In this document: in pieces, positions 36,192-45,497 of the stretch
Position numbering within the stretch: position 1 is the stretch's first letter
Layout: each line of letters opens with the position of its first letter
DNA from: Anaerolineae bacterium
Lineage (GTDB): Bacteria > Chloroflexota > Anaerolineae > Aggregatilineales > Phototrophicaceae
Assembly (NCBI GenBank): GCA_022843385.1
Contig: JALHNT010000002.1
Span: 163,158-227,157, forward strand
Direction of reading: 5' to 3'
DNA: 64,000 nucleotides
Made by a program: the position numbers and the translations under genes
The notes under the pieces: model-generated
Seen by the model: only the letters and a program-made list of their open reading frames with translations
The model's database searches: none
What the model was told of the DNA's origin: nothing

Positions 36192-36689
36192 TCAGGACTC
36201 AGTTTGCTGCGAATATCGGCGTTTCAGCGCCTCGACAACATGAGGGGGCGTCATACCCGACACATCGCCACCCAGTTCAGCAATTTCTCGAATCATCGTC
36301 GAACTGATGTAGAGATACCTCTCATCGGTCATGATGGCAATCGTCTCAATGTCCGGAGCTAATTTGCGGTTATTGAGTCCCATACGAAACTCAACTTCAA
36401 AATCCCCAAACGCTCGCAACCCCCGAATGAGCGCCATCGCACCAATCTGTTGTGCATAGTGTACTGCTAAGGTAGAGAACTGCGCAACCTGAATATTACT
36501 ATAATCCGTGAAGGCTTTTCGCGCCAGCGCTACCCGTTCGTCCACAGTGAACAGCAAATTCTTCTTGGGTTTGTCGAAAATTGCTATCACAACCTCATCA
36601 AATATTTTAGAGGCGCGCAGCGCTACGTCAATGTGACCATAGTGTATGGGGTCGAGCGAGGCGGGATACAGCGCCCTTCGCAGCATCAT
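36192..36689 (-). CDS. coaD: Pantetheine-phosphate adenylyltransferase
   Basis: A 165-residue CoaD, the fourth step of coenzyme A synthesis (phosphopantetheine plus ATP to dephospho-CoA). The nucleotide-binding motif reads DPIHYGHID instead of the common DPITNGH, but the key GH histidine is kept. RGLRAFGDFEVEF and ISSTMIREIAELGGDVS are standard. The opening YPASLDP replaces the usual GSFDP. AAGGAG precedes two adjacent ATG codons (36689 and 36686), and the second has the more usual spacing. It lies downstream of recG, separated by a hairpin. The rsmD gene often found between recG and coaD in other bacteria is absent. Confidence 0.93.
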   Translation of the reverse strand: MMLRRALYPASLDPIHYGHIDVALRASKIFDEVVIAIFDKPKKNLLFTVDERVALARKAFTDYSNIQVAQFSTLAVHYAQQIGAMALIRGLRAFGDFEVEFRMGLNNRKLAPDIETIAIMTDERYLYISSTMIREIAELGGDVSGMTPPHVVEALKRRYSQQTES

Positions 36690-36713
36690 GATCTCCTTGT
36701 GATGAAATCACAA

Positions 36714-36736
36714 GGGCGCACCGATACTGTGCGCCC
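36714..36736 (-). terminator. Hairpin between recG and coaD
   Basis: GGGCGCAC (36714-36721) and GTGCGCCC (36729-36736) form a perfect 8-bp stem with a 7-nt loop. It is followed on the minus strand by TTGTGATTTC, a poor T tract, so read-through into coaD is likely. Confidence 0.5.
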
Positions 36737-36767
36737 TGTCTGGCAAATTCTGAATTTTTCGTGAATT

Positions 36768-39632
36768 TTAGCTCACATCGCTGCGTTCATCCCGCAGCAT
36801 GGTGACGCGCTGCGCCAACAGCCGATGCCCTGGCTGGGACAGCACCGGATCTTCTTCGTAGATGGTGCGGGCTTCGCGCTGCGCCAGAGCCACAAACTCA
36901 GGGGTCATCAGTTCAGCGAGCTGTAAACGACTGCCTCCGCTCTGACGAGTCCCTACCAGATCGCCAGCACCGCGCAGCTTCCAATCCATCTCGGCCAGAC
37001 GAAAACCATCATTGGTATCTTCCATGACCTGTAAGCGCTGGTTGGCCTCATCGGTACTGGTATCGGACAGCAGAAGGCAATACGAGGCATGTTCACCACG
37101 CCCGACTCGACCACGAAATTGATGCAACTGCGCCAGACCAAACCGATTCGCACCTTCGATCACCATGACAGTGGCATTCGGGACATTCACGCCGACTTCG
37201 GCTACGGAAGTCGTCACCAGCACATCAAAAGCACCCGAACTGAACGCTGCCATGACATCATCTTTTTCAGCGGGTCGCATCCGGCCGTGTAGCAGGCCGA
37301 CGCGATGACGGAAAAAGACCTGCTTCAGCCGTTCATAGGCTTCAACCGCAGCCGGCGCTTCGATCTTCTCCGAGGCTTCGACTAACGGATGGACTACGAA
37401 TGCCTGCCGCCCCTGATTCATCTGGGCTTCAATGAACTTGTACACACGCTCACGTTCAACTGGCTGAATGACCTTAGTCTGAATCGGGATACGCCCCGGC
37501 GGCATCTCGTCGATGATGCTCAGGTCGAGATCAGCATGAATAGTCAGCGCCAGCGTGCGTGGGATCGGCGTGGCGGTCATGACCAGCAGGTGTGGGTTTG
37601 TGCCTTTGCCGCGCAGGGCTTTGCGCTGCTCGACACCAAAGCGGTGCTGCTCATCAACAATCGCCAGTGCCAGATCCTTGAACTCGACGCCTTCCTGAAT
37701 CAGGGCATGAGTTCCGATGACAACATCGATGGAGCCATCAGCCATGCCGCGATAGATCGACTGCCGTTCACTGGTTGACAACGAGCCAGTCAATAAGGCA
37801 ACAACCGGCGGGCGTTCAACAGGCATCTTCGCCAGGGTCGCACTGACACTGCGGTAATGCTGCTCGGCCAGGATGCTGGTTGGCACCATCAGAGCAGCCT
37901 GTTTACCCTGAACTAGCGCCATGGTGATCGCCACAATCGCAACAGCGGTCTTACCTGAGCCGACATCGCCCTGAACCAGCCGGTTCATCGGGCGCGATGA
38001 CTGAACATCGCGGCGGATGTCATCAATCGCTCGACGCTGTGCACCCGTCAGCGGATATGGGAACAGGGATTGGATGAGTGACTCAAGCTGTTCCGGGTTG
38101 ACCTCCAGCGGGACAGCTGGCACCGACTGCCACTCACGACGATAACCGAGCATGGTCAGTTGCAGCAGCAGCAGTTGATCGAAGACGAATCGACTGCGCG
38201 CGTGCTGAAGATGATCCCAGCTCTCAGGGAAGTGAATCTGTTTGATCGCCCAGCCCAGATCCGCCAGTTCAGACCGCTCCAGCGTCGTTTCCGGGACATA
38301 GTCCGGCAAGCGTTCTGACCAGTATTCAATGGCATTCTTCATGAGCTTGCGCAAGGTGCGCTGACTCAAGCCTTCGGTCAGCGAATAGACGGGGACGATG
38401 CCAACAGTGTTGAGGTGATCGACTTCCAGCGGTTCCCATTCGGGACCAATCATTTGCGCCTGGTCGCGGAACATGGTGACCGGCCCGCTGAGGACCAACT
38501 GCTGTCCTTTGCGCACCTGACGGATCATGAAATGACGACCAAAAAAGGTGACACCCATCCGGGCAGTGCCGTCATCAATGATGATGAAGAAGTCCTTGCG
38601 ATTGCCGCGCCCGATCCGAATTTCGGCGTGCATGACCGTGCCAATCACCGTAACATCAACGTCCGGGTCAGGGGTCAACTGGGCAATCGTGCGCATCCGG
38701 GTATAGTCATCGTAGCGGCGCGGGTGATAGTCGAGCAACTGGCCGAGTGTAACAATGCCGAGTCGTTCGAGCAGCTTGGCTGTCCCCTGCCCTACCCCTT
38801 TGATGGTTGTCACCGATTGACGAAGCCCGTTCAGCAGGTCTTCAGCTTCTTCTGGCGAGCGCGACGGTCGAGGACGGCGTGGCACCCGAGTCAAACGCGG
38901 TGGTGCCGGTAAATCGAGTTCAACCACCTCGCGGCCTCGCCCCTTACCACGTGACCGACTCGGTGCATCATAGTTGTCGTAGCCCATGCCATCGCCATCA
39001 AAGCGTTCCACTTCGCCTGAGTCGCCATCATCATCGTCGTGAGAGTCAGCGAAAGACCCCCGTGATGGTTTCTGCTGCGACGGGCGTGAAGCTGCTGGCC
39101 GGTTATCGCGCTGCTGCGACGGCGGCTGGGGTCGATTGGGTTGGGAAGAGGCGGCAGGTCGATTCTCCTCCCCTTCGGGACGCGGAGATCGCTTCGGGCG
39201 ATCGGGTCGTTTACCGCGTTCAGGCGCTGACTGCGGCGGCTCCTCAGCCGGTTTAGTGCGCACATCAGGAGGAGTCTCTGTGGCAGCAGGCAGTTCTACG
39301 GGGGGTGACGACTGAGGCTCAGGTGGCGGATGCAAGGCAGCAAGCTTCGCCAGGAGTTCTGGCGGGGGTGGGATACGCCCCATGATCCGATCCAGCATAT
39401 AGTTGATGCTGTTCTGGCGTTCACTGCGATTATCGATGGCTTCATAGCTTTGCAGCCGATCAACCAGTTCATCGACCAGCAGATGATGCTCCGGTTTGCG
39501 CGCCTGACCATGCGCGTCCTGTGACCATTTCTCGCTGAATGAACCCAACCCGCCGATCACCGCTGAATTCTTACAGCCCTGCTCACGTTCGAGCTTGAGG
39601 ATTTTGACCAGTGTTTCAAGTGCAGATGGCAT
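36768..39632 (-). CDS. recG: ATP-dependent DNA helicase RecG with long N-terminal extension
   Basis: A 954-residue RecG, the branched-DNA translocase that remodels stalled forks and Holliday junctions. The usual RecG (about 690 residues) starts near residue 265. Its wedge/OB domain follows with LLDYHPRRYDDY, then Walker A GDVGSGKTAVA near 553, DEQHRFG near 659, TATPIPRTLALT and QFRGRVGRG. The extra N-terminus has a folded segment (residues 1-95) and a disordered Pro/Arg/Ser-rich linker (about 100-260). The gene starts five bases before the degV stop and is thus part of the fak cluster. The catalytic core is complete. Confidence 0.95.
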   Translation of the reverse strand: MPSALETLVKILKLEREQGCKNSAVIGGLGSFSEKWSQDAHGQARKPEHHLLVDELVDRLQSYEAIDNRSERQNSINYMLDRIMGRIPPPPELLAKLAALHPPPEPQSSPPVELPAATETPPDVRTKPAEEPPQSAPERGKRPDRPKRSPRPEGEENRPAASSQPNRPQPPSQQRDNRPAASRPSQQKPSRGSFADSHDDDDGDSGEVERFDGDGMGYDNYDAPSRSRGKGRGREVVELDLPAPPRLTRVPRRPRPSRSPEEAEDLLNGLRQSVTTIKGVGQGTAKLLERLGIVTLGQLLDYHPRRYDDYTRMRTIAQLTPDPDVDVTVIGTVMHAEIRIGRGNRKDFFIIIDDGTARMGVTFFGRHFMIRQVRKGQQLVLSGPVTMFRDQAQMIGPEWEPLEVDHLNTVGIVPVYSLTEGLSQRTLRKLMKNAIEYWSERLPDYVPETTLERSELADLGWAIKQIHFPESWDHLQHARSRFVFDQLLLLQLTMLGYRREWQSVPAVPLEVNPEQLESLIQSLFPYPLTGAQRRAIDDIRRDVQSSRPMNRLVQGDVGSGKTAVAIVAITMALVQGKQAALMVPTSILAEQHYRSVSATLAKMPVERPPVVALLTGSLSTSERQSIYRGMADGSIDVVIGTHALIQEGVEFKDLALAIVDEQHRFGVEQRKALRGKGTNPHLLVMTATPIPRTLALTIHADLDLSIIDEMPPGRIPIQTKVIQPVERERVYKFIEAQMNQGRQAFVVHPLVEASEKIEAPAAVEAYERLKQVFFRHRVGLLHGRMRPAEKDDVMAAFSSGAFDVLVTTSVAEVGVNVPNATVMVIEGANRFGLAQLHQFRGRVGRGEHASYCLLLSDTSTDEANQRLQVMEDTNDGFRLAEMDWKLRGAGDLVGTRQSGGSRLQLAELMTPEFVALAQREARTIYEEDPVLSQPGHRLLAQRVTMLRDERSDVS

Positions 39633-39637
39633 AATCT

Positions 39638-40492
39638 TTACCGTTTATAGCCCTGGTTCAGGGTAACGACACCGAGTGCGCCGGGGCCGATGTGCGTCCC
39701 GATGACCGGGGTGACATTCATGACATGGACTTCGTTTGGCAGAAGCGACGCGAGACGAGTTCGCATTTCGGCAGCGCCTTCGGGATTATTGGTGTGCAGC
39801 AGCGCCACACGCTCCAGCGGAGCCTGTGCCTGCACCAATTCGATGAGCTTATCGATAGCCTTGGCGAATGTCCGCACCCGCGCAATCGAGGTCACTTCGC
39901 CCTCAACCGCACGGACGATCGGTTTGATCTGCAAGAGCGCGGCTGCGCCGGCGGCGGCCCAGCCCACGCGACCACTGCGCCGCAGGAATTCCATCGTCTC
40001 CGGCACGGCATAGACCAGTGTGTGTCGCCGCACCCGTTCGATCATATCCAGCACCGCCGAGAGATCGCCGGTCTTCTGCGCCACTTCAGCCGCCAGCATG
40101 GCCTGAAAGCCCATCCCCATCGTCAGGGTGCCGCTATCAATCAGCGTTAACCGATCTGCCGGCAAATCGCTGGTGCCCAGTCGGAAGGCATTATAAATGC
40201 CACTGAGGGCGGCTGGAACTGTCAACATCACCACATGATCGGCTTCATCCAACAAGGGGCGTATCACGCGCTCGACTTCAACGGGTGGCGGCGCGGCCGT
40301 CGTCGGATGAGACGAGAGAGTCGGCATCTGGTTGTAGTAAGCGGTGCGGTCAAGCTGCTTACCATCATCGGCAAAACTCTTGCCAGCATAATTGACGTAG
40401 ACTGGCACGACACCGATCTTCAGTTGACGTGCCACATCACTCGGAATGTCACAACAGCTATCGGCCACAATACGAATATTCTTAAAACTCAT
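39638..40492 (-). CDS. DegV-family fatty acid-binding protein (FakB-like)
   Basis: A 284-residue DegV protein. In Firmicutes such proteins (FakB) hold a fatty acid that FakA phosphorylates to acyl-phosphate. RIVADSCCDIP opens the first domain, VPAALSGIYNAF keeps the SGxY ligand loop and VIGTHIGPGALGVV closes the second domain. The preferred ATG (MSFKNIR) has GGGGA six bases before it; an ATG at 40504 with AAAGGA is the alternative. Its start overlaps the end of the second degV gene by 11 bases. Fatty-acid specificity is unknown. Having two DegV genes suggests ligand partition, as with FakB1 and FakB2. Confidence 0.87.
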   Translation of the reverse strand: MSFKNIRIVADSCCDIPSDVARQLKIGVVPVYVNYAGKSFADDGKQLDRTAYYNQMPTLSSHPTTAAPPPVEVERVIRPLLDEADHVVMLTVPAALSGIYNAFRLGTSDLPADRLTLIDSGTLTMGMGFQAMLAAEVAQKTGDLSAVLDMIERVRRHTLVYAVPETMEFLRRSGRVGWAAAGAAALLQIKPIVRAVEGEVTSIARVRTFAKAIDKLIELVQAQAPLERVALLHTNNPEGAAEMRTRLASLLPNEVHVMNVTPVIGTHIGPGALGVVTLNQGYKR

Positions 40493-41357
40493 CGCTGTCC
40501 CCATCCATTTCCTTTTCAAGAACGACTAATCCACTGGCATCGGGCCCAATCAAAGCCGCTAAGGAGGGCGTGTAAATGGCGTATGGGAAGAACTGATTGG
40601 GGTAGTCGATAGTGAGGCGATCCTGCATCATGCGGGTCTGATCGCTGGTATAGGCCTTGTGTTGCAGAATCACCACGTCTTCAATCTCGGCAAACTCGAC
40701 CACAAATTCGAGCAAGCGTTCAACCGCCTGGGCACGGGTCTTCACTTTTTCGGTCACAATCATGCGACCATGTTCGACACCCAACACCGGCTTGATGCCC
40801 AACAGCGAACTCAGGATGGTATGCGAGTCCGTCATGATCCTATTCTGCTGGAGATAGGTCACCGACTCGGTGTAGTAGATGGAGTAGATACGCTCGATGG
40901 TGCCGCGTATCAGACGCACCATGTCATCCAGATTCAGGTTCAGCTTAATGATGCGACTGGCGGCCTTGACCAGCATCCCCTGCCCGGCATCAATATTCTG
41001 TGAGTCGATGACAGCGATAGGACACAAGGCCGAAAGCTGGCGGGTGGCGGCCAGGGCATTTTCGTAGCTGCGCGAGATTTCACGCGAGGCATGGATGGAA
41101 ATAATAGCATCACCGTTAGCTGCCGCCTTGCGATAGGTTTCAACAAATTCAGCTTCCGTTGGCGGGTTGACCACCGGCGCATACGGTTGTGCGCTCATCA
41201 ATCGCAGCGCATCTTCTGATGTGATATCCAGACCTTCACGATAGGACTTGCCGGCGATGCTGATGCGATTGGGAACAACGGTCACCATCGGATGCTGGTG
41301 CAGGAAATGCGGCACGGCAAAATGGGCAGAGCTATCAGTGACAATCTGAATGTTCAT
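40482..41357 (-). CDS. DegV-family protein with altered ligand loops
   Basis: A 291-residue DegV fold protein opening with MNIQIVTDSSAHF. The loop that usually reads SGTYQSA is SREISRSYENA here, and the TSQPS-like segment is VVNPPTEAEF, so the fatty-acid carboxylate contacts differ from studied FakB proteins. DASGLVVLEKEMDG gives an unusual C-terminus. The ATG overlaps the fakA stop by four bases, so translation is coupled. It may bind another lipid or act as a regulatory partner of FakA. Family assignment is firm; function is inference. Confidence 0.85.
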   Translation of the reverse strand: MNIQIVTDSSAHFAVPHFLHQHPMVTVVPNRISIAGKSYREGLDITSEDALRLMSAQPYAPVVNPPTEAEFVETYRKAAANGDAIISIHASREISRSYENALAATRQLSALCPIAVIDSQNIDAGQGMLVKAASRIIKLNLNLDDMVRLIRGTIERIYSIYYTESVTYLQQNRIMTDSHTILSSLLGIKPVLGVEHGRMIVTEKVKTRAQAVERLLEFVVEFAEIEDVVILQHKAYTSDQTRMMQDRLTIDYPNQFFPYAIYTPSLAALIGPDASGLVVLEKEMDGDSDEF

Positions 41358-43006
41358 TCAACGCTCATGATATAGGGGTACAGCGGTTGTCCACCGTTGA
41401 CCACTTCAATCGTCAGATCAGGGAGTTCTTCTGCAATCGCAGCCACCAGCGCCTGAGCCTGATCTTCGCTCACCTGTTCGCCATAGTATACCGTAATCAA
41501 CTCGTGTTTGTCCGCCCCCGCTTTGCCCAGACTATCGATGACCACCTCATCCAGCACGTTTCCAGACGCCTTGAGCTGGTCATTAATCAACCCGATGTAG
41601 TCACCCTCCAGCACCTCAATGCCGTCGAGGCTGACAGAGCGTGTGGCAGTGGTGATTTCAACCGTGACAACCTGGCTCATGGCAGATGTCATCTGGTCGG
41701 CCAGAGCAACGACATCATCCAGGTCCGTCAGATTGCCATACTCCAGCATAGCCGCAATCCCCTGCGGCAGGCTGCGACTGGGGACGACGCTCACCTGTTT
41801 ATCAGTTACGCTGGTGGCCGCCTGCCGAGCAGCCAGGACGATGTTGGGATTGTTGGGGAGCAAAATCACCTTCGGATTGGGCAGCGCGGTAATGGCCTTG
41901 AGAAAGTCGCCGGTACTTGGATTCATGGTTTGGCCGCCAGGGATGATCGAGGCCACGCCCCATTCGCGAAAGACTCGCTGAAAGCCGGGCCCCGGTACCA
42001 CCGCGATGACCGGAATCCCATCGACCGGTTGGACTAAAGGATCGGTTTCCCGTTCAGCGCGTCCGGCAATGTATTCGTGGTACTGCATCTGCATGTTTTC
42101 CACCACAATATCGGCTAGTCCGTCGCACTGCTTGACCGCGTAGCTGAGTGGCACACCGGGGTCGTGGACATGGACATGCACCTTAATCAGACGCGGACTG
42201 CCAACCACCAGCGTTGACCAACCCATATCCGAGATCGTTTGACGGATGAAATCGACATCCATGTTTGCGCCATGCATGAGGAACTGGACATCGTAGCCAT
42301 AGCCCTCTTCATCTTCCGGTATGAGCGCTTCCTGCCAGGTGGCCGATTGAACGGCAACCGAGGGCTTTGTCAACGTGAAATCCTCACCCCGCAGCACGCG
42401 CAGCATCCCCTCAATAATGAACAACCACCCCTGCCCACCTGAATCTACCACGCCCGCCTGTTTGAGCACGGGGAGCAATTCCGGTGTACGTTGCAGCGCA
42501 TCGTAGGCGGCCTTCACTTTGACTTCAAACAGCCGATACAGATCATCCTCAGAACGCGCCTGTTCAGTGACAGCTTCCATCGATTGACGGGTGACGGTCA
42601 GAATGGTGCCTTCGACAGGTTTGACCACCGCTTTATAGGAACGTTCAACCGCGTTGCGACAGGCCTGAGCGAACAACTCGGCGTCGAATGCCGAGTGGGA
42701 TTCGACCGCTTCGGCAAAGCCGCGCCACCACTGTGACAGGATAACGCCGGAGTTCCCCCGCGCCCCCAACAGCGCACCTTCCGCCATCGACGCACAGACT
42801 TTGCCTACATGTGGTTCGTCGCTGGTGGTCAGCACTTCACAGGCTTTGCGCATGGTAAGGAACATATTGGTGCCGGTATCGCCATCGGGAACAGGAAAGA
42901 CATTCAACTGGTTCACCGTCTCCTGATGGGACTCCAGCCAGGACAGGCCGGCCATCGCCAAGCGCTTGAGCAGATAGCCATCACAGGTTACGACTTCGGT
43001 GACCAT
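41354..43006 (-). CDS. fakA: DAK2-domain fatty acid kinase, FakA-like
   Basis: A 550-residue kinase of the FakA/YloV family. The N-terminal DhaL (DAK2) nucleotide domain shows NVFPVPDGDTGTNM with Mg ligands D41 and D43, and GARGNSGVILSQWWRGF. The middle and C-terminal DAK1-like domain, with VDSGGQGWLFIIEGM and HVHVHDPG, binds FakB. With DegV proteins it phosphorylates exogenous or recycled fatty acids to acyl-phosphate for phospholipid synthesis. The ATG at 43006 has AAAGGA eight bases before it; a longer upstream frame is not supported. Two degV genes follow at once and plsC lies two genes upstream, which supports the lipid role. Confidence 0.9.
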   Translation of the reverse strand: MVTEVVTCDGYLLKRLAMAGLSWLESHQETVNQLNVFPVPDGDTGTNMFLTMRKACEVLTTSDEPHVGKVCASMAEGALLGARGNSGVILSQWWRGFAEAVESHSAFDAELFAQACRNAVERSYKAVVKPVEGTILTVTRQSMEAVTEQARSEDDLYRLFEVKVKAAYDALQRTPELLPVLKQAGVVDSGGQGWLFIIEGMLRVLRGEDFTLTKPSVAVQSATWQEALIPEDEEGYGYDVQFLMHGANMDVDFIRQTISDMGWSTLVVGSPRLIKVHVHVHDPGVPLSYAVKQCDGLADIVVENMQMQYHEYIAGRAERETDPLVQPVDGIPVIAVVPGPGFQRVFREWGVASIIPGGQTMNPSTGDFLKAITALPNPKVILLPNNPNIVLAARQAATSVTDKQVSVVPSRSLPQGIAAMLEYGNLTDLDDVVALADQMTSAMSQVVTVEITTATRSVSLDGIEVLEGDYIGLINDQLKASGNVLDEVVIDSLGKAGADKHELITVYYGEQVSEDQAQALVAAIAEELPDLTIEVVNGGQPLYPYIMSVE

Positions 43007-43086
43007 ATCCGGTTTCCTTTGGCAACTTATTTTTCCATCGTCTACACAATAGAACACCAAACCAGCGTTCGCAATGCGTTATCTCA

Positions 43087-43755
43087 TCACCTGCTAATGG
43101 CATGGCGGAGCATATCCATGCCTTGGGCAACCGAGAACTTCGCATTGAAGACGGCGCTTCCAGCGATGAGGACATTAACGCCAGCCTCGACACACACGGC
43201 GGCCGTCTCGACATTCACACCACCATCAATTTCCAGATCAATCGCGCGCCCTGAAGCCGCTATCATCTGACGAAGCTGACGGGTCTTGGGCAGAGTCTCG
43301 GGCAGGAAGCGCTGACCACCAAAACCGGGATTGACGCTCATGACGATGATGACATCCAGCAGATGCATCACTTCGGATAAGGCGGATGCCGGTGTATGCG
43401 GATTAAGGGCTACACCCACCTGACACCCCAATGAGTGAATGGCTTGCAGAGTTCGATGCAGATGTGGGCAAGCTTCGATGTGGACGCTGATGCGGCTGGC
43501 CCCAGCATCGGCAAAATCCTTCAGCAGATGATCGGGTTCCAGGATCATCAGATGCACATCGAGCGGAACGCTTGTCGAACGATGAGCCGCTTCGACGACG
43601 AGTGCGCCGAATGACAGGTTCGGCACAAAGCGTCCATCCATCACATCGACGTGGATCAGATCAGCACCAGCCGCCTGAGCATCGGCAAGCTGTTGACCGA
43701 GCCGGGTGAAGTCGGCTGCCAGAATTGAGGGGGCGATTTTCACCGCTTGCTGCAT
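43087..43755 (-). CDS. rpe: Ribulose-phosphate 3-epimerase
   Basis: A 222-residue TIM-barrel epimerase of the pentose phosphate pathway (ribulose-5-P and xylulose-5-P). Metal and acid-base residues are in HVDVMDGRFVPN, LDVHLMI, MSVNPGFGGQ and DLEIDGGVN. The ATG at 43755 is chosen because family members begin near KIAPSILAADF; 38 further upstream in-frame codons overlap the plsC gene. A 20-base gap from plsC and an 80-base gap to fakA suggest a shared transcript. Rpe next to yloV and recG is also known from Bacillus. Confidence 0.95.
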   Translation of the reverse strand: MQQAVKIAPSILAADFTRLGQQLADAQAAGADLIHVDVMDGRFVPNLSFGALVVEAAHRSTSVPLDVHLMILEPDHLLKDFADAGASRISVHIEACPHLHRTLQAIHSLGCQVGVALNPHTPASALSEVMHLLDVIIVMSVNPGFGGQRFLPETLPKTRQLRQMIAASGRAIDLEIDGGVNVETAAVCVEAGVNVLIAGSAVFNAKFSVAQGMDMLRHAISR

Positions 43756-43775
43756 GGTTTCATCACTTCCAGGTG

Positions 43776-44453
43776 TTATGAAGCTACGATAGCTGCCATC
43801 TCGGCGATCAACGGATGCCCGGCATAGACCCCGTGATAGGATTCGGGCAAGAGCGCTGCGATAGCGCACATAATGCGATCAGTATACTCCGAAAGACGCT
43901 CACCCCGCGCCCGCTCATCAGGCAGGCGATAGGGTTTGCCAACCGTCACCGTCACACGGGGACGCACCTGCCTGAACATCAGATGAGTTCCGGTGATGCC
44001 AATGGGCAGGATCGGTACGCCGGCATGAGATGCCAGGAAAGCAGCGCCTTCACGGCCTTTGATCAAGCCACCGGTCCGGCTGCGCGTCCCTTCCGGCGCA
44101 AGGCCAAAGATGTGACCCATCTCCAGAATCTTCAGGGCTGTCGTCAATGCGCGTCGATCCGGCGTAGCCTGTTCGACCCAGATGGGAATGCCCATATAAA
44201 ACAGGAAGCCCCACCACTGATGTTGGTACTTCTGGGCAGCAAAGGCTGGCATCGGATAGGGAATGGCCGATCCCAGAACCGGGACATCCCAGTAGGCGAG
44301 ATGATTCATGGTCGCCAGGAAGGGTGGCTTCGGAACATTTTCGCGCCCGAACACGCTGAACTGACTGAACAGGTGCATGAAAACCTTGCTGCCCGTTCGC
44401 AGTCCGAGCAGTGGTTTCTTTAGCGAAAGGCGATCTGGTTTGGATGACGACAC
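43776..44453 (-). CDS. plsC: 1-acyl-glycerol-3-phosphate acyltransferase
   Basis: A 225-residue acyltransferase that adds the second acyl chain to make phosphatidic acid at the membrane face. The catalytic NHLAYWD (H51 and D56) and the phosphate-binding APEGTRSRTG (residues about 119-127) are present. A hydrophobic segment around residues 80-92 may dip into the membrane. The start is a GTG with AGG eight bases before it. It heads the run with rpe, fakA, the two degV genes and recG. Linking fatty-acid phosphorylation to phospholipid assembly is a natural reading. It is divergent from an aldo/keto reductase. Confidence 0.9.
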   Translation of the reverse strand: MSSSKPDRLSLKKPLLGLRTGSKVFMHLFSQFSVFGRENVPKPPFLATMNHLAYWDVPVLGSAIPYPMPAFAAQKYQHQWWGFLFYMGIPIWVEQATPDRRALTTALKILEMGHIFGLAPEGTRSRTGGLIKGREGAAFLASHAGVPILPIGITGTHLMFRQVRPRVTVTVGKPYRLPDERARGERLSEYTDRIMCAIAALLPESYHGVYAGHPLIAEMAAIVAS

Positions 44454-44516
44454 TCGGTTGCCTAAACGGTATACTCAGCGCATATATCGGTTGATTGCGA
44501 AAGGATATTATAGCTC

Positions 44517-45482
44517 ATGGAATACCGTCGTGTTGGCAAATCCGGGTTGAAGGTCAGCGCGATCTCATTAGGCGCGTGGCTGACCTATGGCAGCAGCGTG
44601 GTCGAGGAACAAACCGCGATGGATTGCGTCCGCGCTGCGATTGAGAACGGCATAAACTTCATTGATGTCGCTGATATGTACTCGTATGGACGTGGCGAGG
44701 AACTGGTGGGCAAGGTCGTCAAGGATTACAAACGCAGCGATCTGGTTATCAGCACCAAAGCCTACTGGCCGATGAGCGATAATGTGAATGATCGCGGCCT
44801 GTCACGCAAGCATATCATCGAGTCGGTCAACCAGTCGCTCAAGCGCTTCGACATGGATTATGTGGATATTTTCTTCTGTCATCGTTTTGATGATGAAGTG
44901 CCGCTGGAAGAGACGGTGCGCGCCATCGACGATCTAGTGCGGCAAGGGAAAATCCTCTACTGGGGAACCAGCATGTGGAACGCCGCCAACATCAATGATG
45001 GCATCGCCGCGACTCAAGCCGTCCACGCGACAAATCCGATTGTCGAGCAGCCGGAGTACAACATGCTGGCGCGTGATTTCGTGGAGACCGGGCTGGAGAC
45101 AGCGCTTGCCAATCATGGCATGAGCATGGTGGTCTGGAGTCCACTGGATCAGGGCATCCTGACCGGCAAATACAATGATGGCATCCCACAGGGCAGCCGT
45201 TATCAGTCGGTGGATTGGTTCAAGAATCACATCACGCCATACAAGATCGAAAAGGCTAAAGGCATCACCCAGCTCGCCCATGACATCGGGACGACGCCGG
45301 CAGCGCTCGCCATCGCCTGGGTGTTGAAGAATCCCCTGGTCGCCAGCGCCATCACCGGCGCGACGAAGGTCAGCCACGTTCAGGAAAACCTCAAGGCGCT
45401 GGAGGTGCAAATCACGCCAGAGGTCAACCAGAAGATCGAAGATGTCCTACACAACAAGCCAGTGATACGTAAGTTCAATTAG
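44517..45482 (+). CDS. Aldo/keto reductase, Kv-beta-like
   Basis: A 321-residue NADPH-dependent oxidoreductase with the (beta/alpha)8 fold. The catalytic tetrad is D50, Y55 (DVADMYSYG), K81 (STKAYW) and H122 (FFCHRFD). The closing GATKVSHVQENLKAL binds the cofactor phosphate. Overall it resembles the potassium-channel beta subunit or YghZ group of AKRs, which reduce aldehydes such as methylglyoxal. Substrate is unknown. A second AKR, with 5-10 extra residues in loops, lies at 50509-51489 on the other strand. AAGGA lies about 12 bases before the ATG. Confidence 0.92.
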   Translation: MEYRRVGKSGLKVSAISLGAWLTYGSSVVEEQTAMDCVRAAIENGINFIDVADMYSYGRGEELVGKVVKDYKRSDLVISTKAYWPMSDNVNDRGLSRKHIIESVNQSLKRFDMDYVDIFFCHRFDDEVPLEETVRAIDDLVRQGKILYWGTSMWNAANINDGIAATQAVHATNPIVEQPEYNMLARDFVETGLETALANHGMSMVVWSPLDQGILTGKYNDGIPQGSRYQSVDWFKNHITPYKIEKAKGITQLAHDIGTTPAALAIAWVLKNPLVASAITGATKVSHVQENLKALEVQITPEVNQKIEDVLHNKPVIRKFN

Positions 45483-45497
45483 CCATAGTGATGCGGT

